Assembly: GCA_038138145.1 (NCBI GenBank)
Contig: JAYQDD010000003.1
Coordinates: forward strand, 1-64,000
Origin: UBA3537 sp038138145
GTDB lineage: Bacteria; Bacteroidota; Bacteroidia; Flavobacteriales; Flavobacteriaceae
DNA: 64,000 bases
Direction of reading: 5' to 3'
In this document: positions 34,185 to 44,246 of the stretch, piece by piece
Layout: each line of letters starts with the position of its first letter
How positions within the stretch are numbered: the stretch's first letter is position 1
Notes under the pieces: model-generated
What the model was told of the DNA's origin: nothing
Database searches by the model: none
The model's input: only the letters and a program-made list of their open reading frames with translations
Made by a program: the position numbers and the translations under genes

Positions 34185-35932
34185 AGGCCCTCAAAAAACG
34201 CTCTCAACCCATCAACATCTATTCCTATCTGTTTTTGAAGTTCTTCAGTCGTACCGTGTTCTATAAAAGCATCTGGAATTCCTTTAAGGGTTATTTTGTT
34301 TTTAAATCCGTTATTCGCTGCAAATTCTAAAACAGCACTCCCAAATCCGCCAACAATTGTTCCATTTTCTACAGTCACTATATTGGTGTAGCGTTCAAAA
34401 ATTTGTTTTAATAAAACTTCATCCAATGGTTTTACAAAACGCATATCATAATGGGCAATTGATAAATCTTTTATTGCTTCTTGGACATTGTTGGCTATGG
34501 CACCAATGCTTAAAACAGCTGTATTTTCACCAGCTTTTAACTGAACTCCCTTTCCAATGGGAATAGATTCAAACTCTTTTTTCCAATCCAAAAGTGTTCC
34601 GCGTCCTCTTGGATATCGAATTGCAATAGGATGTTTCAAGCCCATTTGCGCAGTATACATGATGTTGCGCAATTCAATTTCATTTCGTGGCGCTACTACA
34701 ATAAGATTTGGGATACACCTTAAATAGGCGATGTCAAACACGCCGTGATGTGTAGCACCGTCTTGCCCTACAAGCCCTGCACGGTCCAAACAAAAAATCA
34801 CCGGTAAATTTTGCAATGCGACATCATGAATGACTTGGTCATAGGCACGCTGTAAAAAGGTAGAGTAAATAGCGCAAAAAGGGATTAGTCCTTGTGTAGC
34901 CATTCCTGCAGCTAAGGTTACGGCGTGTTGTTCTGCAATTCCCACATCAAAGGCACGATTTGGAAAAGCTTCCATCATAAATTTTAAAGAACTTCCAGTT
35001 GGCATAGCTGGGGTAATACCGATGATATTTTCATTCTTTTCGGCCAATGCTACAAGTGTTTTTCCGAATACATCCTGAAATTTATTAGGTTTTTTGGTGT
35101 TGTTTGAAGGAAGTAAATCCCCTGTTTCGGCATTAAATTTTCCTGGGGCATGGTAAGTGACTTGATGTTCTTCGGCTTGTTTCAGCCCTTTGCCTTTTGT
35201 GGTAATCACGTGCAAAAATTTAGGACCTTCAATCGTTTTTAGGCGTTCTAATTCTAACACTAAAGCATCAAGATTGTGCCCATCAATCGGGCCAGAGTAT
35301 TCAAAATTTAGCGCCTCAAAAATATTATCTTCTTTTTGTTTCCCTTTTTTGACGTTTGTCAAATACTGCTTAAGTGCGCCTACACTTGGATCAATACCAA
35401 TAGCGTTATCATTTAAAATAACCAGTAAATTAGCATGAGTTACTCCTGCATGATTTAGCCCCTCGAAAGCCATACCGCTTGCAATAGAAGCGTCACCAAT
35501 CACTGCGATATGGTGCTTTTGTAAACCTTTTAACTGACTTGCAATCGCCATACCCAGCGCTGCCGAAATTGATGTTGATGCATGTCCAGTACCAAAAGGA
35601 TCATAAAGACTTTCATCACGTTTTGGGAAACCACTTATACCCCCCAATTGACGGTTCGTGTCAAATTTAGCTTTACGTTCAGTTAAAATCTTATGCCCAT
35701 AGGCCTGGTGGCCAACATCCCAAATGAGCAAATCTTTCGGCGTATCGAACACATAATGCAGCGCAATAGTGAGTTCGACCACCCCTAAACTTGCTCCCAA
35801 ATGGCCTTCTTTGGAAGCTACAATTTTAATGATAAAGGCTCTTAATTCTTGTGCAAGTATTGGTAAGTCCTCAATTTGAAGAAGACGTAAATCCTGCGGG
35901 TGATTGATATGGTCGAGTAATTTTTTTTGCAC
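34181..35932 (-). CDS. dxs: 1-deoxy-D-xylulose-5-phosphate synthase
   Basis: 583 residues from GTG at 35932 (MQKKLLDHINHPQDL); another GTG at 35947 would add five residues. It makes DXP from pyruvate and glyceraldehyde 3-phosphate, the first step of the MEP isoprenoid pathway, using thiamine diphosphate. Motifs are GHLGASLGVVELTIALHYVF, DVGHQAYGHKILT, the ThDP motif GDASIASGMAFEGLNHAG … NDN, EQHAVTLAAGMA and DRAGLVGQDGATHHGVFDIAYLRC. It is somewhat shorter than the E. coli enzyme (620), usual for this phylum. Divergent from tadA with only 38 bp between starts. Confidence 0.93.
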   Translation of the reverse strand: MQKKLLDHINHPQDLRLLQIEDLPILAQELRAFIIKIVASKEGHLGASLGVVELTIALHYVFDTPKDLLIWDVGHQAYGHKILTERKAKFDTNRQLGGISGFPKRDESLYDPFGTGHASTSISAALGMAIASQLKGLQKHHIAVIGDASIASGMAFEGLNHAGVTHANLLVILNDNAIGIDPSVGALKQYLTNVKKGKQKEDNIFEALNFEYSGPIDGHNLDALVLELERLKTIEGPKFLHVITTKGKGLKQAEEHQVTYHAPGKFNAETGDLLPSNNTKKPNKFQDVFGKTLVALAEKNENIIGITPAMPTGSSLKFMMEAFPNRAFDVGIAEQHAVTLAAGMATQGLIPFCAIYSTFLQRAYDQVIHDVALQNLPVIFCLDRAGLVGQDGATHHGVFDIAYLRCIPNLIVVAPRNEIELRNIMYTAQMGLKHPIAIRYPRGRGTLLDWKKEFESIPIGKGVQLKAGENTAVLSIGAIANNVQEAIKDLSIAHYDMRFVKPLDEVLLKQIFERYTNIVTVENGTIVGGFGSAVLEFAANNGFKNKITLKGIPDAFIEHGTTEELQKQIGIDVDGLRAFFEGL

Positions 35933-35970
35933 AATACAAAAATACACGTTTGAAATCGTATTTTTGGCAT

Positions 35971-36420
35971 ATGGATATAGAATTTGACGATGACTATTTT
36001 ATGAAAAAAGCCATAATGGAAGCCGAAATGGCTTTTGAAAAAGGTGAAGTGCCAGTTGGCGCTGTAGTCGTTGTAGATCAACACATCATTGCCAGAGCAC
36101 ACAATCTAACCGAGTTGCTCAACGATGTTACTGCACATGCCGAGATGCAGGCCATTACAGCTGCCTCCAATTTTCTGGGCGGAAAATACTTGCACAATTG
36201 TACGTTGTATGTCACTTTAGAACCATGTCAAATGTGTGGCGGAGCATTGTATTGGAGTCAAATCTCACAAATTGTTTATGGCGCTAAAGACCTTGAACGT
36301 GGTTGCGCAACTTTGGGTACTAAATTGCATCCAAAAACAAAAATTCGAGGGGGTGTTTTAGCGGAAGAATCTTCAGCGTTGTTGAAGCGTTTTTTTATTG
36401 AAAAACGGAATTTGAACTAA
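35971..36420 (+). CDS. tadA: tRNA-specific adenosine deaminase
   Basis: 149 residues from ATG at 35971; an upstream TTG frame is not supported. A cytidine-deaminase-fold zinc enzyme that most likely converts A34 to inosine in tRNA-Arg. Motifs are EVPVGAVVVVD, AHNL, HAEMQAI (His ligand and catalytic Glu) and TLEPCQMCGGAL (two Cys ligands). DLERGCATLGT is in the position of the TadA RNA-binding loop. Stop overlaps the convergent small membrane-protein gene by 4 nt. Confidence 0.9.
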   Translation: MDIEFDDDYFMKKAIMEAEMAFEKGEVPVGAVVVVDQHIIARAHNLTELLNDVTAHAEMQAITAASNFLGGKYLHNCTLYVTLEPCQMCGGALYWSQISQIVYGAKDLERGCATLGTKLHPKTKIRGGVLAEESSALLKRFFIEKRNLN

Positions 36421-36692
36421 TTTTCCACACTATCGTTATACGCTCTCATTTTCTCAATATTCTCTTTATTGAGCATATAGTCAGAAACTTTTTTGTTTTT
36501 CCAGCGGTAGTAAGAAAATAGAGGGAATACGATTACAAAAAGGCCTATTACTCCAAATCCAATAAACTTTTCAGAAAGCGCAATTTCGTTGGCTTTCATC
36601 ATTGCATCTGTTGTGTCCAAATCAGGAATTGCAAAGCCCAAAACGATACTTCCTATTGTCGCTATAAAAAGAATCCAAATTAAATACTTCAT
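36417..36692 (-). CDS. Small two-span membrane protein, unknown
   Basis: 91 residues with hydrophobic segments at about 3-21 (YLIWILFIATIGSIVLGFA) and 44-62 (FIGFGVIGLFVIVFPLFSY), an acidic loop between them and a charged C-terminal tail (KKVSDYMLNKENIEKMRAYND). It starts 14 bp after aspS ends and is probably co-transcribed with it. It is conserved-looking but I cannot name a family. Confidence 0.7.
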   Translation of the reverse strand: MKYLIWILFIATIGSIVLGFAIPDLDTTDAMMKANEIALSEKFIGFGVIGLFVIVFPLFSYYRWKNKKVSDYMLNKENIEKMRAYNDSVEN

Positions 36693-36706
36693 CTTAGTTT
36701 AGTCGG

Positions 36707-38452
36707 TTATTTTGTTTTCAACCCTAATTCGTCTAATTGATCTTTTGCTATGGGCGCAGGCGCATCAATCATGACATCTCTTCCAGAGTTGTTTTTTGGA
36801 AATGCAATAAAATCACGAATGGTTTCTTGACCACCTAAAATCGCGACTAATCTATCCAAACCAAAGGCAATACCTCCGTGTGGCGGTGCGCCATATTCAA
36901 AAGCATTCATAAGGAAACCAAATTGTGCTTTGGCTTCTTCTTCTGAGAACCCAAGATGATTGAACATCAGTGCTTGCGTTTCTTTATCGTGAATTCGAAT
37001 AGATCCTCCACCAATTTCATTTCCATTAAGCACCAAGTCATAGGCATTGGCTTTTACGGCTCCAGGGTTTGTATCTAATAGTTCAATCTGTTCTGGTTTT
37101 GGTGCTGTAAAAGGATGGTGCATGGCGTGGTAGCGTTGGGTGTCTTCGTCCCATTCCAAAAGGGGGAAATCGGTGACCCATAGTGGCGCAAACTCTTTTG
37201 GATTTCTAAGCCCAAGCTGTTCGGCTAGTTCCATACGTAATGCACTCAGCTGAGCGCGGACTTCATTTGTTTTTCCTGACAGGACACAAATGAGATCACC
37301 AGTATTGGCTTCAGTTGTTTTAGCCCAATTGCCCAAATCATCTTGATCATAAAATTTATCTACTGAAGATTTATAGCTACCATCGTCGTTGCAACGGACA
37401 TAGACCATACCAAGTGCGCCAACTTGAGGACGCTTTACCCAATCGATGAGTTTGTCAATATCTTTTCTTGAAAAAGAATTACCACCTGGAACAGCGATTC
37501 CTACTACGAGTTCAGCGTTGTTGAAGACATTAAAATCTTTGTGTTGAGCAACCGCATTGAGTTCGCCAAATTTCATTCCAAAACGAATGTCTGGCTTGTC
37601 ATTTCCATAAGTTTTGATGGCTTCGTCATAGGTCATCCTTGGGAAGTTTTCGATGTCTACGTTATTGATGCTTTTGATTAAATGTCGTGTAAGTCCTTCA
37701 AAAACATTGAGGATATCTTCTTGTTCCACAAAGGCCATTTCGCAGTCAATTTGTGTAAATTCTGGCTGTCGATCGGCACGTAAATCTTCGTCTCTAAAAC
37801 ATTTGACAATTTGGAAATATTTGTCCATTCCGCCGACCATTAATAATTGTTTGAAGGTTTGCGGAGATTGTGGAAGGGCATAAAATTGACCTTCGTTCAT
37901 ACGGCTGGGCACCACAAAATCACGAGCCCCTTCGGGAGTTGACTTGATGAGGTACGGGGTTTCAACTTCTATAAATGCTTTTGAAGACAAGTAGCTTCTC
38001 ACTTCTTGAGTAACTTTATGTCTAAAAATTAGATTGTTCTTAACAGGATTTCGCCTGATATCCAAATAGCGATATTTCATGCGCAATTCCTCTCCACCAT
38101 CAGTTTCATTTTCAATTGTAAAAGGAGGGACTTGAGCGGTATTCAATACGTTGAGTGATTCTACCAAGATTTCGATGTCTCCTGTACTTATATTTGGATT
38201 TTTTGAGGCGCGCTCAATTACAGTTCCAGAGACTTGAATAACAAATTCGCGGCCTAAGTTTCTGGCGGCGTCCATTATTTTTTTATCTGTACGATCGGCA
38301 TCAAAAACGAGTTGTGTGATGCCATATCGGTCGCGTAAATCGACCCAGGCCACAAACCCTTTATCTCTTGATCTTTGAACCCAGCCCGAAAGGGTTACTT
38401 TTTGGTTGATGTGTGACGCTCTAAGCTCGCCACAATGATGCGTTCTGTACAT
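36707..38452 (-). CDS. aspS: Aspartyl-tRNA synthetase
   Basis: 581-residue class IIb synthetase charging tRNA-Asp. Order: anticodon-binding OB fold (about 1-105: GELRASHINQKVTLSGWVQRSRDKG), class II motif 2 region FRDEDLRADRQPEFTQIDCEMAFV, the bacterial GAD insertion domain (about 285-405), and motif 3 GIAFGLDRLVAILGG. The length and the GAD domain place it with bacterial-type AspRS. Whether it is discriminating (Asp only) cannot be settled by eye. Upstream, 52 bp separate it from the RND pump gene, so it may be read through from the efflux operon. Confidence 0.95.
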   Translation of the reverse strand: MYRTHHCGELRASHINQKVTLSGWVQRSRDKGFVAWVDLRDRYGITQLVFDADRTDKKIMDAARNLGREFVIQVSGTVIERASKNPNISTGDIEILVESLNVLNTAQVPPFTIENETDGGEELRMKYRYLDIRRNPVKNNLIFRHKVTQEVRSYLSSKAFIEVETPYLIKSTPEGARDFVVPSRMNEGQFYALPQSPQTFKQLLMVGGMDKYFQIVKCFRDEDLRADRQPEFTQIDCEMAFVEQEDILNVFEGLTRHLIKSINNVDIENFPRMTYDEAIKTYGNDKPDIRFGMKFGELNAVAQHKDFNVFNNAELVVGIAVPGGNSFSRKDIDKLIDWVKRPQVGALGMVYVRCNDDGSYKSSVDKFYDQDDLGNWAKTTEANTGDLICVLSGKTNEVRAQLSALRMELAEQLGLRNPKEFAPLWVTDFPLLEWDEDTQRYHAMHHPFTAPKPEQIELLDTNPGAVKANAYDLVLNGNEIGGGSIRIHDKETQALMFNHLGFSEEEAKAQFGFLMNAFEYGAPPHGGIAFGLDRLVAILGGQETIRDFIAFPKNNSGRDVMIDAPAPIAKDQLDELGLKTK

Positions 38453-38504
38453 TTTATCTAATTAGTTGAGCAAATTTAAGATTAATAAAATAAAAACACA
38501 GCAT

Positions 38505-41500
38505 CTAAGCAGTAACATTCACGCGTTTGGTGTTTATTTTATTGATTAAATAATACAAAATAGGTACAACAACAAGGGTTAGAAATGTTGCAAATGTAAG
38601 ACCATAAATTATGGCCCAGCCCATTGGCCCCCAAAAGGCAACATTTTCTCCACCGATGTAAAAGTTGGGGTTCAGTTCTGTAATTAAGGTTTTAAAATTG
38701 ACATTAATGCCCAGTGCCAAAGGCAGCAGCCCTAAAATTGTGGTTATGGCGGTCAGTAGTACAGGCCGAAGTCGCGTTTTTCCTCCTTCAACTACACATT
38801 CCAGTAGTTCGGAGGATGTGAGTTTTTCTGAGGACTCCAATTCAAGTGCTCTTCTTTTTCTTTTTATGATTAAATTGATATAATCTATAAGTACAATAGC
38901 GTTGTTGACTACAATACCTGCGAGTGAAATAATTCCAATCATGGTCATCAAAATCACAAAATCCATTCTAAAAATAAGCAACCCAAACAACACACCAATC
39001 AAACTTAAAAACACCGAAATTGATATGATAATGGGGGTAGTCGCCGAGTTGAATTGACCCACAAGAATCAGAAAAATCAACAACACTGCAATCAATAGCG
39101 CTTTACTCAAAAAAGCCATCTCTTTAGCTTGTTTTTCTTGTTCTCCAGTAAAACTGATTTCAAGTTCTCTGGGGACTTCAAAATCTTGAATAATTGCTCT
39201 AATTTTGTCGTTCACATCAGTTGGGTTGTACCCATTCAAAACGTTAGAATAAACGGTAACTACACGATCGAGGTCAATGCGTTTGACGGCACTAAAACTG
39301 GTGTTGTTTTCTGTTGTTGCTACTGCTGAAATGGGGACTTGTTTGATTTGTCCACTGCCTTGATCTCTAAAGGTTATTTTTTGATTTAGTAGTGCATTTC
39401 TGTCGTATCTGTACTCGTCTTTTAGACGAATATTGATCGGGTAATCGTCTGTTAAATCTTTGAATGTTGAGACTTCTTTTCCATAAAGCGCAGTTCGTAG
39501 ATTGTTGCCAATAAGCCCTGTTGAAACCCCCAATCGCCTTGCTTTTTGGCGGTCGACACGAACTAAAAGCTCAGGTTTTCCTTGGTCGATATCGAGTTTT
39601 AATTCTTCAATCCCTGGGATATTAGCATTGTTTATAAACGATTTTAGGTTGTTGGCTGTTTCAAGAATAAGCGCATAATCATCCCCTTTAATTTCGAGGT
39701 TTATAGGCGATCCAGTAGGTGGGCCGTCGGCAGGTTTGTCTACTACAATACTGACACCTGGATACCCTTGAATCACGTTACGGATATCCATCAGGACTTG
39801 TTCTGAACTCACACCTTGACGGTCTTGAAACTTCACAAAATCTACTGTAATCCGCGCTTTGTTTGGCGTATTGCCTCCCATTTGTCCCTTACTTGGATCG
39901 GAGGTGCCTTCGCCAACTTGACCAATAACAGAAGTCACTAGAAAATTTTCACCATTTTTTTCGTATTGTTTAAGGTGGTTTTCTATGTCATTTTCAATAC
40001 GTTTGGAGAGTCTATTGGTTTCTTCAATGTCTGTGCCAATAGGATATTCTAAAAACACAAAAACTTGTTTGGCTTCAGTATTTGGAAAGAACAATACTTT
40101 TGGTGGAAAAACATACATCAATCCTGCACCAACAAAAAGTAAAACAAAAGTCCCGATCACAATACCATAGGGCTTTCTGCCTTTGAGCGCAAACCCAAGA
40201 AACTTTTCATAAAGCGCTTCCAATTTATGGATAAATGTTACCTTATTTTCTTTGCGCACCACTTTCATATAAAGAGAAATTAGCATAGGATTGATAACAA
40301 GGGCGACAAACAATGAAGAACTTAATACAATGATAAGTGTGATGGGAAGCCATTGCATAAATTTTCCAATAATACCATCCCATAAAACAAGTGGAAAAAA
40401 TGCTGCTAAAGTTGTAGCCGTTGATGCAATAATAGGCCATGCAACTTCTCCTACACCTTGTTTTGCTGCTTCAATTCGAGGAACACCTTGATCCATAAGT
40501 CGGTATACATTTTCGACGACTACAATACCGTTGTCGACCAACATTCCTAAGGCAATTACAAGCGAGAACAATACCATTGTGTTGAGGGTTACGCCCAAGA
40601 AACCGAGTATTGTAAACGACAAAAACATTGAAAGGGGAATAGCGATTCCTACAAACAAAGCATTTCTAAAGCCTAAAAAGAAATAGAGGACTGCAACGAC
40701 CAAAATTACTCCCAAAATGATGCTGTTTTCCAAATCTGCGACCATGGTTCTAGTGTCGTTGGATTGGTCGTTAGTTTTTGAAATAACTAAATTGTCGGGG
40801 AAAACCGTGGATTTTGCTTTTTCAATAATTTCGTCAATTTTGGTAGAGGCATTCAACAGATTTTGGCCACTTCTTTTTTTGACATCAAGCATTACTACGG
40901 GTTGAGAATATTCTCGAGCATAGCTTTGTTTTTCTTGTTCTTTGAATTGTACATCGGCAATATCTCTGAGGTATACTATTTGCCCATTTTCATGTTTTAC
41001 AACAATATCTTTTACCCCAAGCGGGTCATTGAATTCACCTACAACACGTACATTGCGTCGTGTACCGTTTTCGAGAATATCGCCACTAGAAATACTTTGA
41101 TTTTCATAAGCAATAGCATTTTCAACGTCATTGAAACTGATTTTTGAGGCCTGCATTTTGTACAAATCTACAGCAACTTCAACTTCTTTTTCTTGTACGC
41201 CTCTGATGTCTACTCCAGAAATTTCTGTAAGCTCCTCTATCTCATCTTCAAGATATTCAGCATAATCTTTGAGCTGATCCATCGAAAAATCTCCAGAGAG
41301 ATTGATGTTCATAATCGGCATTTGCTCACTAAAATTCAGTTCTGTAATGCTTGGCTCTGTTGGTAAATCTTTTGGAAAATCCTTGTCGGCCATTGCAATA
41401 TCGACCTTGTCTTTGACTTTTTGAAGTGCATCAGAGGGAGTGATATCAAAGTTGAATTCCACATTGATACTAGAATATCCTTGTATGGAAGTCGAAGTGA

Positions 41501-41756
41501 TTTTGTCAACGCCTGTTATGGCATTAATTTCTTTTTCTAAGCGTTTTGTTATTAGTTTTTCGACATCAAGTGCAGAATTGCCTGGGTATGGAGTTGCTAC
41601 ATAAATTTGAGGGACAATAATCTCTGGAAAATTCTCTCTTGGCATGCTCGTGTACGAGAGGAATCCTCCCAAAACTACGATAAATGTAATAACCGCTACG
41701 GTCGATTTGTTGGAAATGGACCATGACGACAGTTTGAATTCTATGTTTTTGCTCAT
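38505..41756 (-). CDS. RND-family efflux pump permease (AcrB-like)
   Basis: 1083-residue inner-membrane pump, driven by the proton gradient. It has the internal two-fold repeat with 12 spans. Typical motifs are SMPRENFPEIIVPQIYVATPYPG near the first porter domain, VDNGIVVVENVYRL with the proton-relay region, the second-half IVVNNAIVLIDYINL, and GGKTRLRPVLLTAITTILGLLPLALG. It belongs to the large group of multidrug or metabolite RND pumps; no heavy-metal signature is evident. Fourth gene of tetR-tolC-adaptor-pump, 7 bp after the adaptor. Confidence 0.92.
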   Translation of the reverse strand: MSKNIEFKLSSWSISNKSTVAVITFIVVLGGFLSYTSMPRENFPEIIVPQIYVATPYPGNSALDVEKLITKRLEKEINAITGVDKITSTSIQGYSSINVEFNFDITPSDALQKVKDKVDIAMADKDFPKDLPTEPSITELNFSEQMPIMNINLSGDFSMDQLKDYAEYLEDEIEELTEISGVDIRGVQEKEVEVAVDLYKMQASKISFNDVENAIAYENQSISSGDILENGTRRNVRVVGEFNDPLGVKDIVVKHENGQIVYLRDIADVQFKEQEKQSYAREYSQPVVMLDVKKRSGQNLLNASTKIDEIIEKAKSTVFPDNLVISKTNDQSNDTRTMVADLENSIILGVILVVAVLYFFLGFRNALFVGIAIPLSMFLSFTILGFLGVTLNTMVLFSLVIALGMLVDNGIVVVENVYRLMDQGVPRIEAAKQGVGEVAWPIIASTATTLAAFFPLVLWDGIIGKFMQWLPITLIIVLSSSLFVALVINPMLISLYMKVVRKENKVTFIHKLEALYEKFLGFALKGRKPYGIVIGTFVLLFVGAGLMYVFPPKVLFFPNTEAKQVFVFLEYPIGTDIEETNRLSKRIENDIENHLKQYEKNGENFLVTSVIGQVGEGTSDPSKGQMGGNTPNKARITVDFVKFQDRQGVSSEQVLMDIRNVIQGYPGVSIVVDKPADGPPTGSPINLEIKGDDYALILETANNLKSFINNANIPGIEELKLDIDQGKPELLVRVDRQKARRLGVSTGLIGNNLRTALYGKEVSTFKDLTDDYPINIRLKDEYRYDRNALLNQKITFRDQGSGQIKQVPISAVATTENNTSFSAVKRIDLDRVVTVYSNVLNGYNPTDVNDKIRAIIQDFEVPRELEISFTGEQEKQAKEMAFLSKALLIAVLLIFLILVGQFNSATTPIIISISVFLSLIGVLFGLLIFRMDFVILMTMIGIISLAGIVVNNAIVLIDYINLIIKRKRRALELESSEKLTSSELLECVVEGGKTRLRPVLLTAITTILGLLPLALGINVNFKTLITELNPNFYIGGENVAFWGPMGWAIIYGLTFATFLTLVVVPILYYLINKINTKRVNVTA

Positions 41757-41763
41757 GACTGAA

Positions 41764-42894
41764 TTATTCTCCTAAAATTACATTTTCATTGGCTTTCACG
41801 AGTCGAGAACCTTTGTCTACAATTAGTGTGTATGGTGTCAATCCATCTACAATAAACGATTCATTATCATAAGTCATTTTGTCTTGAATATATGTTTTTT
41901 GAACCTTGAACCCTTCACCATCTTTGATAAGGGTATATACGAAGGTTTTCCCAACACGATCCCTTTGAATCAATTTTGTTGGGATTACAATTCCGGTTTC
42001 TTTGAAATCGTTGATTTTAACATCAGCCAATAAGTTTGCTTTCAATTCATTGTTGGGATTTTCGATGTTTATACGAATTTTAAAACTTCTATTGTTTGGA
42101 TTGATAAAATTCCCAACTTGGTCTATTTTGGCCTGAATATTTTTTCCAATAGATGGGAAAAAGAGGTCTACTTCGGTTCCTTTTTTGATGGATTTAAGAT
42201 AGGACTCGGTGACTTCACTTTCGATATGCACAGTGTTTAAATTAACCAATCGAAATGTAGGAATTTGTGGTGCTGCAAGCCCACCTGTTTTTGCAAATAC
42301 TTCATCGATGACCCCTGAAAAGGGGGCTAAAACTTTAAGTTTTTTGCCTTGTTCTTTTAAACTGTTAATACTGTTTTCTAGTCCTTCTTTTTGGGCTTTT
42401 GCTTGAAGAAATTGCAGCTCACTCCCAATATTTTGGTTCCACAATCGTTCTTGTCTTTCAAAAGTAGTTGCAGCTAAATCCAATTGTGTTTGCAATTCCA
42501 TCAGAGAACGTTCAATTATAGAATCATCAATCTGCAACAAAGTTTGTCCTTTGGTGACTTTTTGCCCTTCTTTAACGAAAATACGGGTGATTGTCCCGCT
42601 GCGTTCAGGGTACAATTCAACGCTTTGGTCGGCCTCAACTGTCCCTTGAACTTTTATGTAGTGACGAAATAATTTTTCTTCAGCTTTAATAGCCGTTACC
42701 ACATTGAGGCGTTTTGTAGTATCGAGTTTAGAAATACGCTTCTCTACGGATTTTAGGACATTATTCAAACTGTCGATTTGTTGCATCAAATCTGATTTTT
42801 CAGAAGTAAGTTCTGTAAGTGTTGCCGATTTTTTTGGCGCATCTCCACAAGATAAGATGAAGGATAGAATTAATAAAGGGATTATTTTTTTCAT
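41764..42894 (-). CDS. RND efflux periplasmic adaptor lipoprotein
   Basis: 376 residues from ATG at 42894 (MKKIIPLLILSFILSCGD); a TTG at 42909 is unlikely. A lipobox (LSCG, Cys16) anchors it to the membrane. A coiled coil at about 30-60 precedes the barrel-sandwich/lipoyl half-motif VEADQSVELYPERSGTITRIFVKEGQKVTKGQTLLQID, the alpha-hairpin (about 125-185) and second half-motif LKVLAPFSGVIDEVFAKTGG. It links the RND permease to TolC. Operon spacing is tight on both sides. Confidence 0.92.
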   Translation of the reverse strand: MKKIIPLLILSFILSCGDAPKKSATLTELTSEKSDLMQQIDSLNNVLKSVEKRISKLDTTKRLNVVTAIKAEEKLFRHYIKVQGTVEADQSVELYPERSGTITRIFVKEGQKVTKGQTLLQIDDSIIERSLMELQTQLDLAATTFERQERLWNQNIGSELQFLQAKAQKEGLENSINSLKEQGKKLKVLAPFSGVIDEVFAKTGGLAAPQIPTFRLVNLNTVHIESEVTESYLKSIKKGTEVDLFFPSIGKNIQAKIDQVGNFINPNNRSFKIRINIENPNNELKANLLADVKINDFKETGIVIPTKLIQRDRVGKTFVYTLIKDGEGFKVQKTYIQDKMTYDNESFIVDGLTPYTLIVDKGSRLVKANENVILGE

Positions 42895-42905
42895 GAATCT
42901 AATTT

Positions 42906-44246
42906 TCAATGTATTGGATTAGGGTTTAATAGAACATCCAACGCAATATGTTTATTTAAAACAGAAAGCATTGCTTGAATGTATTGTTGTTGAGCGGTAT
43001 ACAATTGTGTTTGCGCTTGACTCAATTCAAAACTTGAGGCAAGACCTTCAAAAAATTTGATTTGATTTTTTTGTTCAATGCGTTTCGCTAGGTCGAGTCC
43101 TTGTTTTTTATTTTTTAAATCTTGTTTGGCAAATTCTAAATCATTTTGCGCACTTTTGATTTGCACTTCAATTTGTTGTTTTAAATTGATTAAGTCACGC
43201 TCAGATTTTTCCAAATTTATTTTGGCTTTTTGGGTTGAAGCCGATCGCCCCAAAGCACTGAATAAGGGAATGGACATGTTTACACCAAATAAAGATGCGC
43301 CAAACCATTTTTGAGAACGGTCCAAGAAATCGAAACGGTTACTATTTCCAATATAAGTTCCATTTATAAATGCATTTATGGTCGGGAGGGCCTTGCTTTT
43401 TTCGAGTTTAAGGAGTAATTCCTTAGACTTTAGGTCGTTAAGTGCAATTTTAAAATCGATGGTATTTTCGGCACTATTTTCTGAAATTTCGGTAGTTTTT
43501 AAGTCTGAGGTTGTTACCAAATTTTCCAAAGTGTCTGTCAAAATCACAGGGGTATTAATGTTGAGCCCAACAGTAAGATTGAACATATCGTAGGCCAAAT
43601 CTTTTAAAATTAAATTATAGTTTCGCGTACTTATAAGTCCAGAGCGTGTGAGTTGAAGTTGTTCAATATTCTCTTCTTCGGTCATACCATTTTCATACAC
43701 TTTCTGAAGGTCCTCAATGTTTTTCTCGACCACCAAAATATTGGCTTCAAGAATTTTGATGTTCTCTTCTGTTAGAAGAACAGTGCCGTAGGCATTAGTC
43801 ACCGCTTTTCTGAGCTCGGTATAGGTTTTTACTTCTGCATTCTTTGAAATTTCCAAATACACTTTTGCAGCTTGAAGACCCACTAAATAGGATCCGTCAA
43901 ATATTTTTTGGCTTACAGTTAGAGTACCATTCATAGTTTGCTCAGTACCAAACACCACTTCGGCAAATTCTCCAACATTCCCCCCAAAAAATTCTGCAGG
44001 AATCAATGAAACTTGTTGTTGAATCCAATTGTTGTAAGAAATATCAGCATTAATTTGAGGAAGCCCCGTAGAAGTTGTTTGCCATTTTTGGAGTTCAGCT
44101 AAGCGTACATCGCTTTTGCTATTTTGTGCTTCGTTGTTGTAGAGGAGCGCATGGTCCAAAGCATCTTGCAATGAAAATTTTTGTACGCTATTGTCTTGTG
44201 CAAATACCGAAAACGTCAATAAAATGAAAGCAAATAACTTATACAT
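42906..44246 (-). CDS. TolC-family outer membrane efflux protein
   Basis: 446 residues with a signal peptide (1-17). Two structural repeats rich in Gln/Ala/Leu/Glu helices are visible: KFSLQDALDHALLYNNEAQNSKSDVRLAELQKWQ near the start and the matching LLKLEKSKALPTINAFINGTYIG later, with long coiled regions. This is the channel-tunnel of the pump. Its start overlaps the end of the tetR-like gene by 8 nt, and the adaptor follows at once, so the four genes are one operon. Confidence 0.92.
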   Translation of the reverse strand: MYKLFAFILLTFSVFAQDNSVQKFSLQDALDHALLYNNEAQNSKSDVRLAELQKWQTTSTGLPQINADISYNNWIQQQVSLIPAEFFGGNVGEFAEVVFGTEQTMNGTLTVSQKIFDGSYLVGLQAAKVYLEISKNAEVKTYTELRKAVTNAYGTVLLTEENIKILEANILVVEKNIEDLQKVYENGMTEEENIEQLQLTRSGLISTRNYNLILKDLAYDMFNLTVGLNINTPVILTDTLENLVTTSDLKTTEISENSAENTIDFKIALNDLKSKELLLKLEKSKALPTINAFINGTYIGNSNRFDFLDRSQKWFGASLFGVNMSIPLFSALGRSASTQKAKINLEKSERDLINLKQQIEVQIKSAQNDLEFAKQDLKNKKQGLDLAKRIEQKNQIKFFEGLASSFELSQAQTQLYTAQQQYIQAMLSVLNKHIALDVLLNPNPIH